A DNA stretch of 13,483 bases from Clostridiales bacterium (GTDB lineage: Bacteria > Bacillota > Clostridia > Saccharofermentanales > Saccharofermentanaceae): assembly GCA_016930475.1 (NCBI GenBank), contig JAFGGR010000116.1, positions 1 through 13,483 of the forward strand, in the 5' to 3' direction. The position numbers and the translations under genes are program-made. Positions 6,318 through 13,483 of the stretch are shown here, piece after piece. How positions within the stretch are numbered: position 1 is the first letter of the stretch; every line of letters starts with the position of its first letter. The notes under the pieces are model-generated. The model did no database searches, was not told where the DNA came from, and saw nothing but the letters and a program-made list of their open reading frames with translations.

Positions 6318-7125
6318 GGATGTCTCTATCGGAAGATATTATCGCGGCGACTCGATCCTGCACCGTTTGGATCCGAGGATAAAGGTCATCCTGTTTACCG
6401 TATACATGGTCGCCGTCTTCATGTTGACGAAGCCAGTCGGAATGCTTCTTTCGTTTATTGTTGTGACCGCGCTCGCTCTTCTCTCGAAAATACCATTGCG
6501 CGAGATCATCAAATCCATCCGGCCGATCGTCTTTTTGATGATCTTTATCTTTGTGATCAATGTGCTGACCATTCGGGAAGGACAGACGATCGCCAAATTC
6601 TGGATCATCGAGATCACCGACGGCGGGATTTTGCGGGCCGTCCTGATGACACTACGCCTGTTTTTGCTGATCGTGAGCACCAGCATTCTTCTGACGCTCA
6701 CGACGACGCCGCTCAAGATGGCGGACGCTTTGGAATCGCTTTTCGGGCCGCTTAAGAAGATCCGTGTTCCGGTCCACGAGATGGCCATGATGATGTCCAT
6801 CGCACTGCGCTTTATTCCGACCTTGGTGGAGGAGACCGACAAGATTATGAAGGCGCAGGCTTCTCGAGGAGCGGAGTATGATACGGGCAATGTTCTGGTT
6901 CGCGCCAGAGGATATGTCTCGATCCTGGTTCCCTTATTTGTCAGCTCGTTCAAACGCGCGGAGGATTTGGCTGTTGCGATGGACGCGCGCTGTTACAGAG
7001 GCGGCGAGGGCAGAACGAAGCTCCACCCTTTGGAAATGAAACCCTCCGATCTGGTATGGTTTTTCATTCTACTTGCACTGGCCTTCCTACCGCTTCTGAC
7101 CGAATGGATTTTTGCGCCGAAATAA
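6310..7125 (+). CDS. ecfT: ECF transporter transmembrane subunit EcfT
   Basis: The membrane coupling subunit that links the ATPases to the substrate-binding S component. It has 271 residues, normal for the family. Hydrophobic segments appear at about 25-57 (two helices), 72-87, 108-130, 200-213 (weaker) and 247-267. The two cytoplasmic coupling motifs are visible: SRG in KAQASRGAEY (185-187) and AMDARCYRGGEGRT (about 223-236), the ARG-type motifs that dock on the ATPase pair. I chose ATG at 6310, which gives MIKDVSIGRYYRGDS with LHRLDPRIK as expected. An in-frame ATG at 6226 would add an atypical basic extension inside ecfA. The only upstream purine run is a G7 tract at 6298-6304, so translation probably depends on coupling to ecfA across the eight-base overlap. 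Confidence 0.95.
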   Translation: MIKDVSIGRYYRGDSILHRLDPRIKVILFTVYMVAVFMLTKPVGMLLSFIVVTALALLSKIPLREIIKSIRPIVFLMIFIFVINVLTIREGQTIAKFWIIEITDGGILRAVLMTLRLFLLIVSTSILLTLTTTPLKMADALESLFGPLKKIRVPVHEMAMMMSIALRFIPTLVEETDKIMKAQASRGAEYDTGNVLVRARGYVSILVPLFVSSFKRAEDLAVAMDARCYRGGEGRTKLHPLEMKPSDLVWFFILLALAFLPLLTEWIFAPK

Positions 7126-7205
7126 GATAGAATCATCTTGTCGCAGACGAAACGTTACGGCTTGTATATTCATAAGTGCGACGAATAACGAAAAAGAGGA
7201 CAACT

Positions 7206-8183
7206 ATGGGATACTTTATCGGAGTCGATCTCGGTGGTACCAATATCAAAGCGGGAGTGGTCAACCCGGAGGGGAAAACAGTTGAGAAACTAAGCATCAA
7301 AACAAACGCGGAACGTCCCATGGAGGACATAATTGCCGATATGGGGCAGATCGCCTTGGACGTGACGGCGGCGTGTAATCTGAATATTTCCGATATCTCC
7401 GCGATCGGGGTCGGTTCGCCCGGTACTCCGGATAATCGGAGCGGCGTTTTGGTCTATGCCACAAATCTTCCTTTTCGCATGGCTCCGATTCGTTCCGTGA
7501 TCGGAAAAATGACCGGGCTTCCGGTCTATATCGACAACGACGCAAATTGCGCGGCAATGGCGGAGAGTGTGGTCGGAGCCGCCCAGGGGATTGCGGATTC
7601 CGTTACCATTACGCTGGGCACCGGCATCGGTGCGGGGATCATTATCAACCACCGGATCTATTCCGGCTTCAATCAGGCCGGATCGGAGTTCGGGCACACT
7701 GTTCTGGTTTCGGGCGGCGTCCTATGCTCCTGCGGAAGAAAGGGATGTTTTGAATCGTACGGATCCGCGACGGGATTGATTCGCATGACCGGCGAAGCGG
7801 CCGCACAGGACTCCTCTTCTGTTCTGAATCGCCTCATCAAAGAGAAGAACGGAAAGATCAGTGCCAAGACCGCTTTTGAAGCGATGCGTGAAGGCGATCG
7901 GACGGCGACGGATGTAGTTGACCGATATCTTGAATATCTGGCCGACGGCTTAGCGAATGTCGTCAACGCATTCATGCCTGAGGTATTGGTGATCGGCGGC
8001 GGCGTTTGTAACGAAGGGGATGCGCTTTTAATTCCTCTTCTCAGTAAGATGGAAGGAAAGACCTTTTTCGGACCCGGCGTAAGGAAAACCGAGGTTCGGT
8101 TGGCCAAACTCGGTAACGGTGCAGGCATCGTCGGAGCCGCAATGATGGCGAAGGCTTGTCTTGAAGACGGTTTGTCGGGATGA
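7206..8183 (+). CDS. glcK: ROK-family sugar kinase, probable glucokinase
   Basis: A 325-residue cytoplasmic kinase expected to phosphorylate glucose or a related hexose with ATP. It shows the ROK features in order: phosphate-binding GVDLGGTNIKAG (6-17), GSPGTPD (70-76), catalytic Asp112 in DNDANCA, LGTGIGAG (137-144), and the zinc site formed by His164 in EFGH and by Cys174, Cys176 and Cys181 in CSCGRKGC, followed by FESYGS. GGGVC near the C-terminus matches the second ATP-contact region. The motifs fit Gram-positive GlcK best, but N-acetylglucosamine, mannose or allose kinases share them, so the substrate is inferred. The ATG at 7206 follows AGAGGA (7195-7200). It overlaps truA by four bases (ATGA). 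The 80-base gap after ecfT holds no clear promoter, so it probably belongs to the ecf-truA transcript. A ROK gene at this place is unusual. Confidence 0.88.
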   Translation: MGYFIGVDLGGTNIKAGVVNPEGKTVEKLSIKTNAERPMEDIIADMGQIALDVTAACNLNISDISAIGVGSPGTPDNRSGVLVYATNLPFRMAPIRSVIGKMTGLPVYIDNDANCAAMAESVVGAAQGIADSVTITLGTGIGAGIIINHRIYSGFNQAGSEFGHTVLVSGGVLCSCGRKGCFESYGSATGLIRMTGEAAAQDSSSVLNRLIKEKNGKISAKTAFEAMREGDRTATDVVDRYLEYLADGLANVVNAFMPEVLVIGGGVCNEGDALLIPLLSKMEGKTFFGPGVRKTEVRLAKLGNGAGIVGAAMMAKACLEDGLSG

Positions 8184-9028
8184 CTGAAATTGCCGAAGAT
8201 GTGAATCAAATTCTCGCGAGCACCGTGGAGATCTCCGGGAGCACAACGGATACGGCCGGAGATACGACCACCCGGATTGCATTGCTTGTCGAATATGACG
8301 GGACAGACTTCGCTGGATTCCAATTGCAAAAAAAAGACCGATCGGTTCAACAGGTTCTGGAGGAATCGATCCGGAAAGTCTACGGAAGCAGCGCGCGCGT
8401 CTGCGGCTGCAGCCGGACCGACGCGGGTGTTCATGCACGCGGACATGTCAGCCACGTTGACGTACCCTTTTCCATCCCAAGCGATAAGATCCCGCTCGCG
8501 CTGAATGCCAATCTTCCCGAAGACGTTAGCGTATTGCGTGCACGGGTCGTTGCGCCGCGGTTCCACGCACGTTTCGACGCTGTCGGAAAGAGATATACTT
8601 ACCGGATCTATAACGCGAGGATCCGACCTTGTTTGGATCGACGCAACACCGCGCACGTCCCCGGAAAACTGGACATCGATTCCATGCGTGACGCCGCTTT
8701 TCGAATGACCGGAACCAAGGATTTTTCGGCATTCGGAGCCCGGGTCGACGGGGACCGGACGGTCAATCCCATCCGAACGGTCCGCCTTGTCGACGTGACA
8801 CAAATTCCGGGGTCGGAGATCATGGAGATCACGGTCGAGGGCGCATCCTTTCTGTACAATATGGTTCGAATCATCGCCGGCACGTTGGTATACGTCGGCC
8901 AGGGGAAAATCACACCTTCTCAAATCGACGGGCTTTTCGAAAAGAAAGATCGGAGACTTTCAGGAAAGACGATGCCTGCGTCCGGATTGACGCTCGAAAA
9001 GGTTTTCTACGAGCCGCCGATATTCTGA
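8180..9028 (+). CDS. truA: tRNA pseudouridine(38-40) synthase TruA
   Basis: TruA converts uridines 38-40 in the anticodon arm of many tRNAs to pseudouridine. The 282-residue protein has the conserved start of the fold, ALLVEYDGTDFAGFQ (34-48), the catalytic aspartate Asp81 in CSRTDAGVHARGHV, RFDAVGKRYTYRI (131-143), the KDFSAFGA segment and FLYNMVRIIAGTL (224-236). About 32 residues precede the fold, where most family members have fewer than five. They are Thr/Ser/acidic, with no recognisable signal. The ATG at 8180 overlaps the ROK stop as ATGA and has only a weak GTCGGG upstream, so translation is probably coupled. Alternative GTG codons at 8201 and 8225 would shorten the extension but lack a ribosome binding site. 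truA commonly follows ecfT in Firmicutes; here the ROK gene separates them. Confidence 0.96.
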   Translation: MTEIAEDVNQILASTVEISGSTTDTAGDTTTRIALLVEYDGTDFAGFQLQKKDRSVQQVLEESIRKVYGSSARVCGCSRTDAGVHARGHVSHVDVPFSIPSDKIPLALNANLPEDVSVLRARVVAPRFHARFDAVGKRYTYRIYNARIRPCLDRRNTAHVPGKLDIDSMRDAAFRMTGTKDFSAFGARVDGDRTVNPIRTVRLVDVTQIPGSEIMEITVEGASFLYNMVRIIAGTLVYVGQGKITPSQIDGLFEKKDRRLSGKTMPASGLTLEKVFYEPPIF

Positions 9029-9081
9029 AACGCACTTCCGTCTGTCGGGGGACTCCCTGCTGCGCAAGGCGACGATTTATG

Positions 9082-9108
9082 TTGCATTGCGCTCTGAAAG
9101 GTTATACT
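9082..9108 (+). promoter_or_regulatory. Probable promoter for nfeD
   Basis: TATACT (9103-9108) matches the -10 consensus at 5 of 6 positions. TTGCAT (9082-9087) is a fair -35 box (TTG plus A), but the spacer is 15 bases, shorter than ideal. It lies 54 bases after truA and about 70 bases before the nfeD start. Transcription from about 9115 would produce the hairpin leader described next. Confidence 0.55.
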
Positions 9109-9121
9109 ATTTTCATATGGT

Positions 9122-9161
9122 GCGATGATTGACGGGACGTAAAGCCCGTCGGTAGGATCGC
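9122..9161 (+). promoter_or_regulatory. Two-tier hairpin in the nfeD leader
   Basis: The outer stem GCGAT (9122-9126) pairs with ATCGC (9157-9161). The inner stem GACGGG (9131-9136) pairs with CCCGTC (9145-9150), with possible extra U-G pairs below it, around the loop ACGTAAAG. There is no T run, and the ribosome binding site AGGGAGG follows about five bases after the outer stem. Its place right at the start of the mRNA suggests a role in mRNA stability or translation. I do not recognise a named RNA class. Confidence 0.5.
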
Positions 9162-9177
9162 CTGAAGGGAGGCAAGT

Positions 9178-9642
9178 ATGTTATTCGGAATAGATTCATG
9201 GATCGTCTGGACGATTCTGATGGTGATTTTTCTAATTGTCGAAGCAACGACACTTAATATGACCACGGCATGGTTTGCCATAGGTGCTCTGGTTGCTCTG
9301 ATCTTAAGGATCGTCGGATTGCCGGTATGGCTTCAGGTGATCGCGTTTGCCATCGTTTCGTTGGCTCTTTTGCTGCTGTTTATCTTTATGATCAAACCCA
9401 AAATCGGCACTCTTATGAAAAAGTCGGAGGCGACCAACGCCGATCGGGTGATCGGAATCGACGGCATCGTAACCACCGAGATCGATCCGGTCAACGCGAC
9501 GGGCCTCGTTAAGGTGAAAGGCCAGGTTTGGAGCGCATCGAGCGAGGACGGTCGTAATATCCCGGTGGGAAAGACCGTGGTGGTCACGGAGATCCGCGGT
9601 GTCCGGGTCATTGTAAAACCCCATGAAGAAGAACAGGCATAG
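9178..9642 (+). CDS. nfeD: NfeD family membrane protein (short form)
   Basis: A 154-residue protein of the short NfeD class, which is paired with SPFH/stomatin-like proteins and is thought to help build functional membrane microdomains. Three hydrophobic segments occupy about residues 8-24, 30-46 and 50-72. A C-terminal soluble part (about 90-147) then fits the NfeD OB fold: GIDGIVTTEIDP, GLVKVKGQVWSASSEDG, IPVGKTVVVTEIRGVRVIV. The protease domain of long NfeD proteins is absent. The ATG at 9178 follows AGGGAGG and has its own promoter and leader. The SPFH gene starts 66 bases downstream, with no terminator between, so the two are almost surely an operon. Confidence 0.93.
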   Translation: MLFGIDSWIVWTILMVIFLIVEATTLNMTTAWFAIGALVALILRIVGLPVWLQVIAFAIVSLALLLLFIFMIKPKIGTLMKKSEATNADRVIGIDGIVTTEIDPVNATGLVKVKGQVWSASSEDGRNIPVGKTVVVTEIRGVRVIVKPHEEEQA

Positions 9643-9708
9643 ATCCGTACTCCAGCGCAAATCGTTACAAAACAGAACTGAAGAAAATATCGATCACGGA
9701 GGTGTACT

Positions 9709-10674
9709 ATGAACAATTTTGTTGGTATCCCGGTTGCATTAGCCATTGACGGAGGAACGGTCGCGTTCCTGATCCTCGTCATCATTCTCTTGGTCATTCT
9801 GATTCGAAATATTCGAATTGTTCCTCAGGCGACGGACTTCATTATCGAACGCTTTGGCGGTTATCACACGACGTGGACGACCGGTATCCATATGAAGATT
9901 CCGTTTGTTGACCGCGTCGCCAAGGTGGTTTCGCTGAAAGAGAAAGTTGCGGATTTCATGCCGCAGGCCGTGATTACCAAGGACAACGTCACGATGCAGA
10001 TCGACACGGTGTTGTTCTATCAGGTGGTTGACCCGAAGCTTTTTACCTACGGCATCGAGAATCCGATCATTGCCATCGAGAATCTTTCGGCCACCACTCT
10101 TCGTAATATCATCGGCGATCTGGAGCTGGACGAGTGTCTGACATCCAGAGACCTGATCAATACCAAGATGCGCGTCATTTTGGATGAGGCGACGGATCCC
10201 TGGGGCATCAAGGTGAACCGTGTCGAGCTTAAGAACATCCTGCCGCCCCGTGAGATCCAGAACGCCATGGAGAAGCAGATGAAAGCCGAGCGCGAGAAGA
10301 GAGAGAGTATCCTTCGTGCCGAAGGTGAGAAGGAAGCCGCGATTCGCGTCGCGGAAGGTCAGAAGACCGCTGCCATCCTTCGTGCGGAAGCCAAAAAGGA
10401 GTCCCAGATCCGTGAGGCCGAGGGCGAAGCGCAGGCGATCATGAAGGTCCAGGAAGCCACGGCACGAGGTCTGAAGATGATTAAGGACGTACATGCGGAT
10501 CAGGGATTGATATCGATCAAGAGTCTGGAAACACTCGCAAAACTTGCGGACGGCAGAGCGACCAAGATCATCATTCCGTCCGAGATCCAAGGACTGGCCG
10601 GGTTGGCCGTATCACTCAAAGAAATGGTGAAAGAAGATAAATTTGAAGATCAACCGGCACCTCCTGTCGAGTAA
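9709..10674 (+). CDS. SPFH/stomatin-like membrane protein (paraslipin, QmcA/YbbK type)
   Basis: A 321-residue member of the stomatin/prohibitin/flotillin/HflKC superfamily that assembles into large membrane-bound rings and partners NfeD. One transmembrane helix lies at about residues 17-34. The SPFH/PHB domain follows (about 36-190), with VPQATDFIIERFGGYHTTW, TKDNVTMQIDTVLFYQVVDP and WGIKVNRVELKNILPP. Residues 200-243 form four back-to-back 11-residue repeats of the type ILRAEGEKEAA, expected to make a long Ala/Glu-rich coiled coil. The C-terminal part ends in a Pro-rich tail. The ATG follows GGAGGTG (9698-9704). The molecular role of these proteins is still debated; membrane scaffolding or quality control of membrane proteases is the usual view. 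Confidence 0.94.
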   Translation: MNNFVGIPVALAIDGGTVAFLILVIILLVILIRNIRIVPQATDFIIERFGGYHTTWTTGIHMKIPFVDRVAKVVSLKEKVADFMPQAVITKDNVTMQIDTVLFYQVVDPKLFTYGIENPIIAIENLSATTLRNIIGDLELDECLTSRDLINTKMRVILDEATDPWGIKVNRVELKNILPPREIQNAMEKQMKAEREKRESILRAEGEKEAAIRVAEGQKTAAILRAEAKKESQIREAEGEAQAIMKVQEATARGLKMIKDVHADQGLISIKSLETLAKLADGRATKIIIPSEIQGLAGLAVSLKEMVKEDKFEDQPAPPVE

Positions 10675-10705
10675 TCATCGGAATACGATAAGCGGATCAA
10701 CACTG

Positions 10706-12178
10706 ATGGATAGAATAAAATGGACCGACAAAACCAATATGAGCATGCTCACGGATTTCTACGAATTCACGATGAGCAAAGGCTATTTGGATGGCGGTTG
10801 CGCGGAGAAGATTGCGTATTTCGATTTGTTCTTCCGGGCAGTTCCCGAAAATGGTGGCTATGCGATCATCGCCGGGCTGGAGCAGATGATCGATTATCTG
10901 CAGAATATTCGGTTCAACCCGGAAGACATCGCTTATCTGACGACCCTGAATGTTTTCGACGAAAAGTTTCTGGACTATCTTCGAGCTTTTCGCCTCGAGT
11001 GCGATATCTGGGCGATCCCCGAAGGAACGCCGGTTTTTCCCGGCGAACCTTTGGTTAAGGTCAGGGGTCCGATCGCTCAGGCTCAACTGATCGAGACGAT
11101 GCTTCTGGCTACGATCAATCATCAGAGCTTGATCGCGACGAAGGCTTCAAGGATCGCGCGGGCAGCGTTGGGACGACCGGTTTTCGAATTCGGTGCCCGA
11201 AGGGCACAGGGTTATGACGCGGCCGTACTCGGAGCGCGCGCCGCTTATATCGGAGGAGTTTCCGCTACATCCTGCGCCATTGCGGGACAACAATTCGGCA
11301 TCCCGGTTTTCGGGACGATGGCGCACAGCTGGGTACAGCTTTTCGATACGGAGTACGAAGCGTTTGCGGCCTACGCGCGCTCGTTTCCGTCGGAGACCTT
11401 TCTGTTGGTTGATACATTCGATACATTGCATTCCGGCGTGCCGAACGCCATTCAGGTTGCCAAGGATATCTTGGAGCCCTCGGGACATCGTTTGAAGGGT
11501 ATTCGAATCGACAGCGGGGACTTGGCCTATCTGACCCGGACCGCCAGAGAGATGCTCGATGATGCCGGCCTACGGGATTGTAAAATCACCGTGAGCAACG
11601 CTCTGGACGAGTATATCATTCGGGACTTATTGATCCAGGGGGCTTGCATCGACAGCTTCGGGGTCGGAGAACGATTGATCACGTCGCGCGCGGAGCCGGT
11701 TTTCGGTGGGGTTTATAAGCTCAGCGCGGTCGAGTCCGGGGGCAAGGTGATCCCGAAGATGAAGATCTCGGAGAATATCGGCAAGGTGACCACACCCTGC
11801 AATAAGGAGATCTTTCGCTTTTTCGACCGGGATACCGGCAAGGCACTGGCGGACGTCATCACGGTCGCCGGAGAAGAAATCGACGATAATGAGCCCTATG
11901 AGATCTTCGACCCGGTTCAGACCTGGAAGAGGAAAACACTTCTGAATTTCACGACAAAGCGTCTGTTGGAGCCGGTTTTTATCAACGGAAAATGCGTTTA
12001 CACGCGCCCGGACATCCAAGCGATCCGGCATTATTGCGAAGATCAGCTCAATACGCTTTGGGACTCGATCCTGCGTTTTGAGAATCCTCAGAACTACTAT
12101 GTGGATCTTTCACAGGAACTCTGGGATATTCGCAATGATATACTTCATCGAAGTCGAGATACCCAAATAACACAATAG
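10706..12178 (+). CDS. pncB: Nicotinate phosphoribosyltransferase
   Basis: It joins nicotinate to PRPP, with ATP use, to form nicotinate mononucleotide for NAD salvage in the cytoplasm. The 490-residue length fits the Gram-positive form. Hallmarks are the N-terminal MSMLTDFYEFTMSKGYL (12-28), EFGARRAQGYDAAVLGARAA (161-180), the histidine in GTMAHSWVQ (His207, the likely autophosphorylation site), LLVDTFDTLHSG (233-243), GIRIDSGDLA (265-274) and FGVGERLITS. I chose ATG at 10706, which gives the expected short lead before the TDFYE motif. The ribosome binding site is poor (AAGCGG at 10690-10695), and an in-frame TTG at 10643 lies inside the SPFH gene. The 31-base gap after the SPFH gene suggests co-transcription with it. 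Confidence 0.96.
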   Translation: MDRIKWTDKTNMSMLTDFYEFTMSKGYLDGGCAEKIAYFDLFFRAVPENGGYAIIAGLEQMIDYLQNIRFNPEDIAYLTTLNVFDEKFLDYLRAFRLECDIWAIPEGTPVFPGEPLVKVRGPIAQAQLIETMLLATINHQSLIATKASRIARAALGRPVFEFGARRAQGYDAAVLGARAAYIGGVSATSCAIAGQQFGIPVFGTMAHSWVQLFDTEYEAFAAYARSFPSETFLLVDTFDTLHSGVPNAIQVAKDILEPSGHRLKGIRIDSGDLAYLTRTAREMLDDAGLRDCKITVSNALDEYIIRDLLIQGACIDSFGVGERLITSRAEPVFGGVYKLSAVESGGKVIPKMKISENIGKVTTPCNKEIFRFFDRDTGKALADVITVAGEEIDDNEPYEIFDPVQTWKRKTLLNFTTKRLLEPVFINGKCVYTRPDIQAIRHYCEDQLNTLWDSILRFENPQNYYVDLSQELWDIRNDILHRSRDTQITQ

Positions 12179-12233
12179 AGGAGGGAGCGGGTCGCCGGTC
12201 ACGGTTCATATCGGAGGCGGCTCGCGAAAAAAC
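12179..12233 (+). promoter_or_regulatory. Hairpin-containing translation initiation region of ppiB
   Basis: AGGAGG (12179-12184) starts right after the pncB stop but is 49 bases from the ppiB ATG, with no start codon close by. GGAGG (12213-12217) is 16 bases away, also too far. Between them GAGC-CGCC (12185-12188, 12193-12196) can pair with GGCG-GCTC (12216-12223). Folding would leave ten bases (12224-12233) between the upstream AGGAGG and the ATG, which is normal spacing. It would also bury the inner GGAGG. Confidence 0.4.
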
Positions 12234-12719
12234 ATGAACAATCCGATCATCACCATCACGATGGAAAACGGCGGAGTGATCAAAGCCGAGCTTTATCCGG
12301 AAATCGCGCCGATCAGCACGGAAAATTTCATTTCCCTGGCGCAGAAGGGCTTTTATGACGGACTGATTTTTCACCGCGTCATCCCGGGTTTTATGATCCA
12401 GGGCGGATGTCCGGACGGAACAGGCATGGGCGGGCCGGGTCACCATATCAAGGGAGAGTTTGCCGCAAACGGAGTGAAGAACGATTTAAAGCACTCGCGA
12501 GGCGTTCTTTCGATGGCCAGGGCGATGTCCAAGGATTCCGCGGGAAGTCAGTTTTTTATCATGCACAAAGACTCGCCTCATCTTGACGGACAGTATGCCG
12601 CATTCGGTAAGGTCATCGAGGGGATAGATCAGGTCGACGCGATCGCCGCGGAACCGACCGACCGGTCGGATCGGCCGAAGGCTCCGCAGAGGATCAAGAC
12701 CATGACGGTCTCTGTCTGA
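12234..12719 (+). CDS. ppiB: Peptidyl-prolyl cis-trans isomerase, cyclophilin type
   Basis: A 161-residue cytoplasmic cyclophilin (no signal peptide) that speeds up proline isomerisation during folding. The active-site pattern is complete: FHRVIPGFMIQGG with catalytic Arg48, Phe53 and Gln56, then RGVLSMARA, SQFFIMH (105-111) and HLDGQYAAFGKV. The residue equivalent to the cyclosporin-contact tryptophan is His116, common in bacterial forms. I chose ATG at 12234. No other start codon exists in the upstream in-frame stretch back to a stop at 12168, and the next ATG (12261) would cut off the first beta strand. Ribosome binding sites are oddly spaced (see the preceding entry). The gene ends the plus-strand block, facing a convergent gene across a shared terminator. 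Confidence 0.95.
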   Translation: MNNPIITITMENGGVIKAELYPEIAPISTENFISLAQKGFYDGLIFHRVIPGFMIQGGCPDGTGMGGPGHHIKGEFAANGVKNDLKHSRGVLSMARAMSKDSAGSQFFIMHKDSPHLDGQYAAFGKVIEGIDQVDAIAAEPTDRSDRPKAPQRIKTMTVSV

Positions 12720-12737
12720 AGACTTTTCCATAACATG

Positions 12738-12764
12738 AAAAAGCGGCCCGAAGGGTCGCTTTTT
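12738..12764. terminator. Bidirectional Rho-independent terminator between ppiB and the glycosyltransferase
   Basis: AAAAAGCGGCCC (12738-12749) pairs with GGGTCGCTTTTT (12753-12764), giving twelve pairs with one G-U around a GAA loop. The A5 and T5 ends give a U run in either direction. It sits 18 bases after the ppiB stop and 26 bases beyond the end of the convergent minus-strand gene, so it can serve both. Confidence 0.9.
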
Positions 12765-12790
12765 GATTCTTGTCATAATCGGAATTACGG

Positions 12791-13483
<693 letters not shown>

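Noticed and set aside
7126..7205. A promoter in the ecfT-ROK gap (TTGTCG at 7138, TATATT at 7165)
   Set aside because: The spacer would be 21 bases and the -35 match is poor, so it is not listed as a feature.
8328..8335. A8 run within truA as a programmed -1 frameshift site
   Set aside because: The normal frame encodes the complete conserved TruA protein. I saw no meaningful product in the shifted frame and no obvious stimulatory structure, and short A runs at Lys-Lys codons are common.
7673..8923. A 416-codon open frame on the minus strand across the ROK kinase and truA genes
   Set aside because: Both plus-strand genes are unmistakable by motif. The antisense translation shows no recognisable domain, is rich in Arg, Cys and His as expected for a shadow frame, and has no convincing ribosome binding site.
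9122..9177. Possible class I c-di-GMP riboswitch, from the GGGACGTAAAGCCC similarity
   Set aside because: The partner GGGCAAACC-type segment and the second helix with the GGUAGCxGGGUUACC-like part are absent, the bases around the motif form a simple hairpin on their own, and the leader is too short for the known aptamer.
9739..10590. A 283-codon open frame on the minus strand opposite the SPFH gene
   Set aside because: It mirrors the Ala/Glu repeat coding region, whose codon bias suppresses antisense stops. Its translation has no domain features.

Overview
The window is a chromosomal housekeeping segment of a low-to-mid GC Gram-positive bacterium, most likely a member of the Clostridia. The order map / KOW protein / infA / rpmJ / rpsM / rpsK / rpsD / rpoA / rplQ / ecfA / ecfT / truA is the Firmicutes version of the distal spc-alpha ribosomal region. 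Zinc-ligand (C+) forms of L36 and S4, an L17 with a central insertion, and strong AGGAGG-type ribosome binding sites fit Clostridia. I cannot name a genus. No mobile element, CRISPR array, rRNA or tRNA was seen.

Layout. 1-919: the 3' half of methionine aminopeptidase (cut by the window edge), a small KOW RNA-binding protein and infA, chained by short overlaps. 973-1186: a recognisable promoter and rpmJ. 1187-1366: an unusually long, hairpin-bearing gap ahead of rpsM. 1367-4345: rpsM, rpsK, rpsD, rpoA and rplQ, closely packed. 4376-4417: a Rho-independent terminator that abuts the ribosome binding site of the next gene. 4428-9028: an ECF transporter module in which the two ATPases are fused into one 629-residue protein, then ecfT, a ROK-family sugar kinase and truA, the last two joined by an ATGA overlap. 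9082-10674: a promoter, a hairpin leader, nfeD and an SPFH/stomatin-like gene (a membrane microdomain pair). 10706-12719: nicotinate phosphoribosyltransferase and a cyclophilin. 12738-12764: a symmetric bidirectional terminator. 12791-13483: on the minus strand, the 3' part of a membrane-anchored family 2 glycosyltransferase, cut by the right edge.

How the genes work together. The left half makes ribosomal proteins, IF1 and the RNA polymerase alpha subunit, together with N-terminal Met removal. The ECF module would supply the energising part (A, A' and T) of a vitamin or metal importer; no substrate-binding S component is present here, consistent with a shared (group II) module using S components encoded elsewhere. 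The later genes serve sugar phosphorylation, tRNA pseudouridylation, membrane organisation, NAD salvage and protein folding.

The least ordinary features are the EcfA-EcfA' fusion, a G7 run at its end that one base of slippage would turn into an A-A'-T fusion, the terminator placed directly against the ecfA ribosome binding site, and three structured 5' leaders (before rpsM, nfeD and ppiB). I did not find a clearly new multi-gene system.
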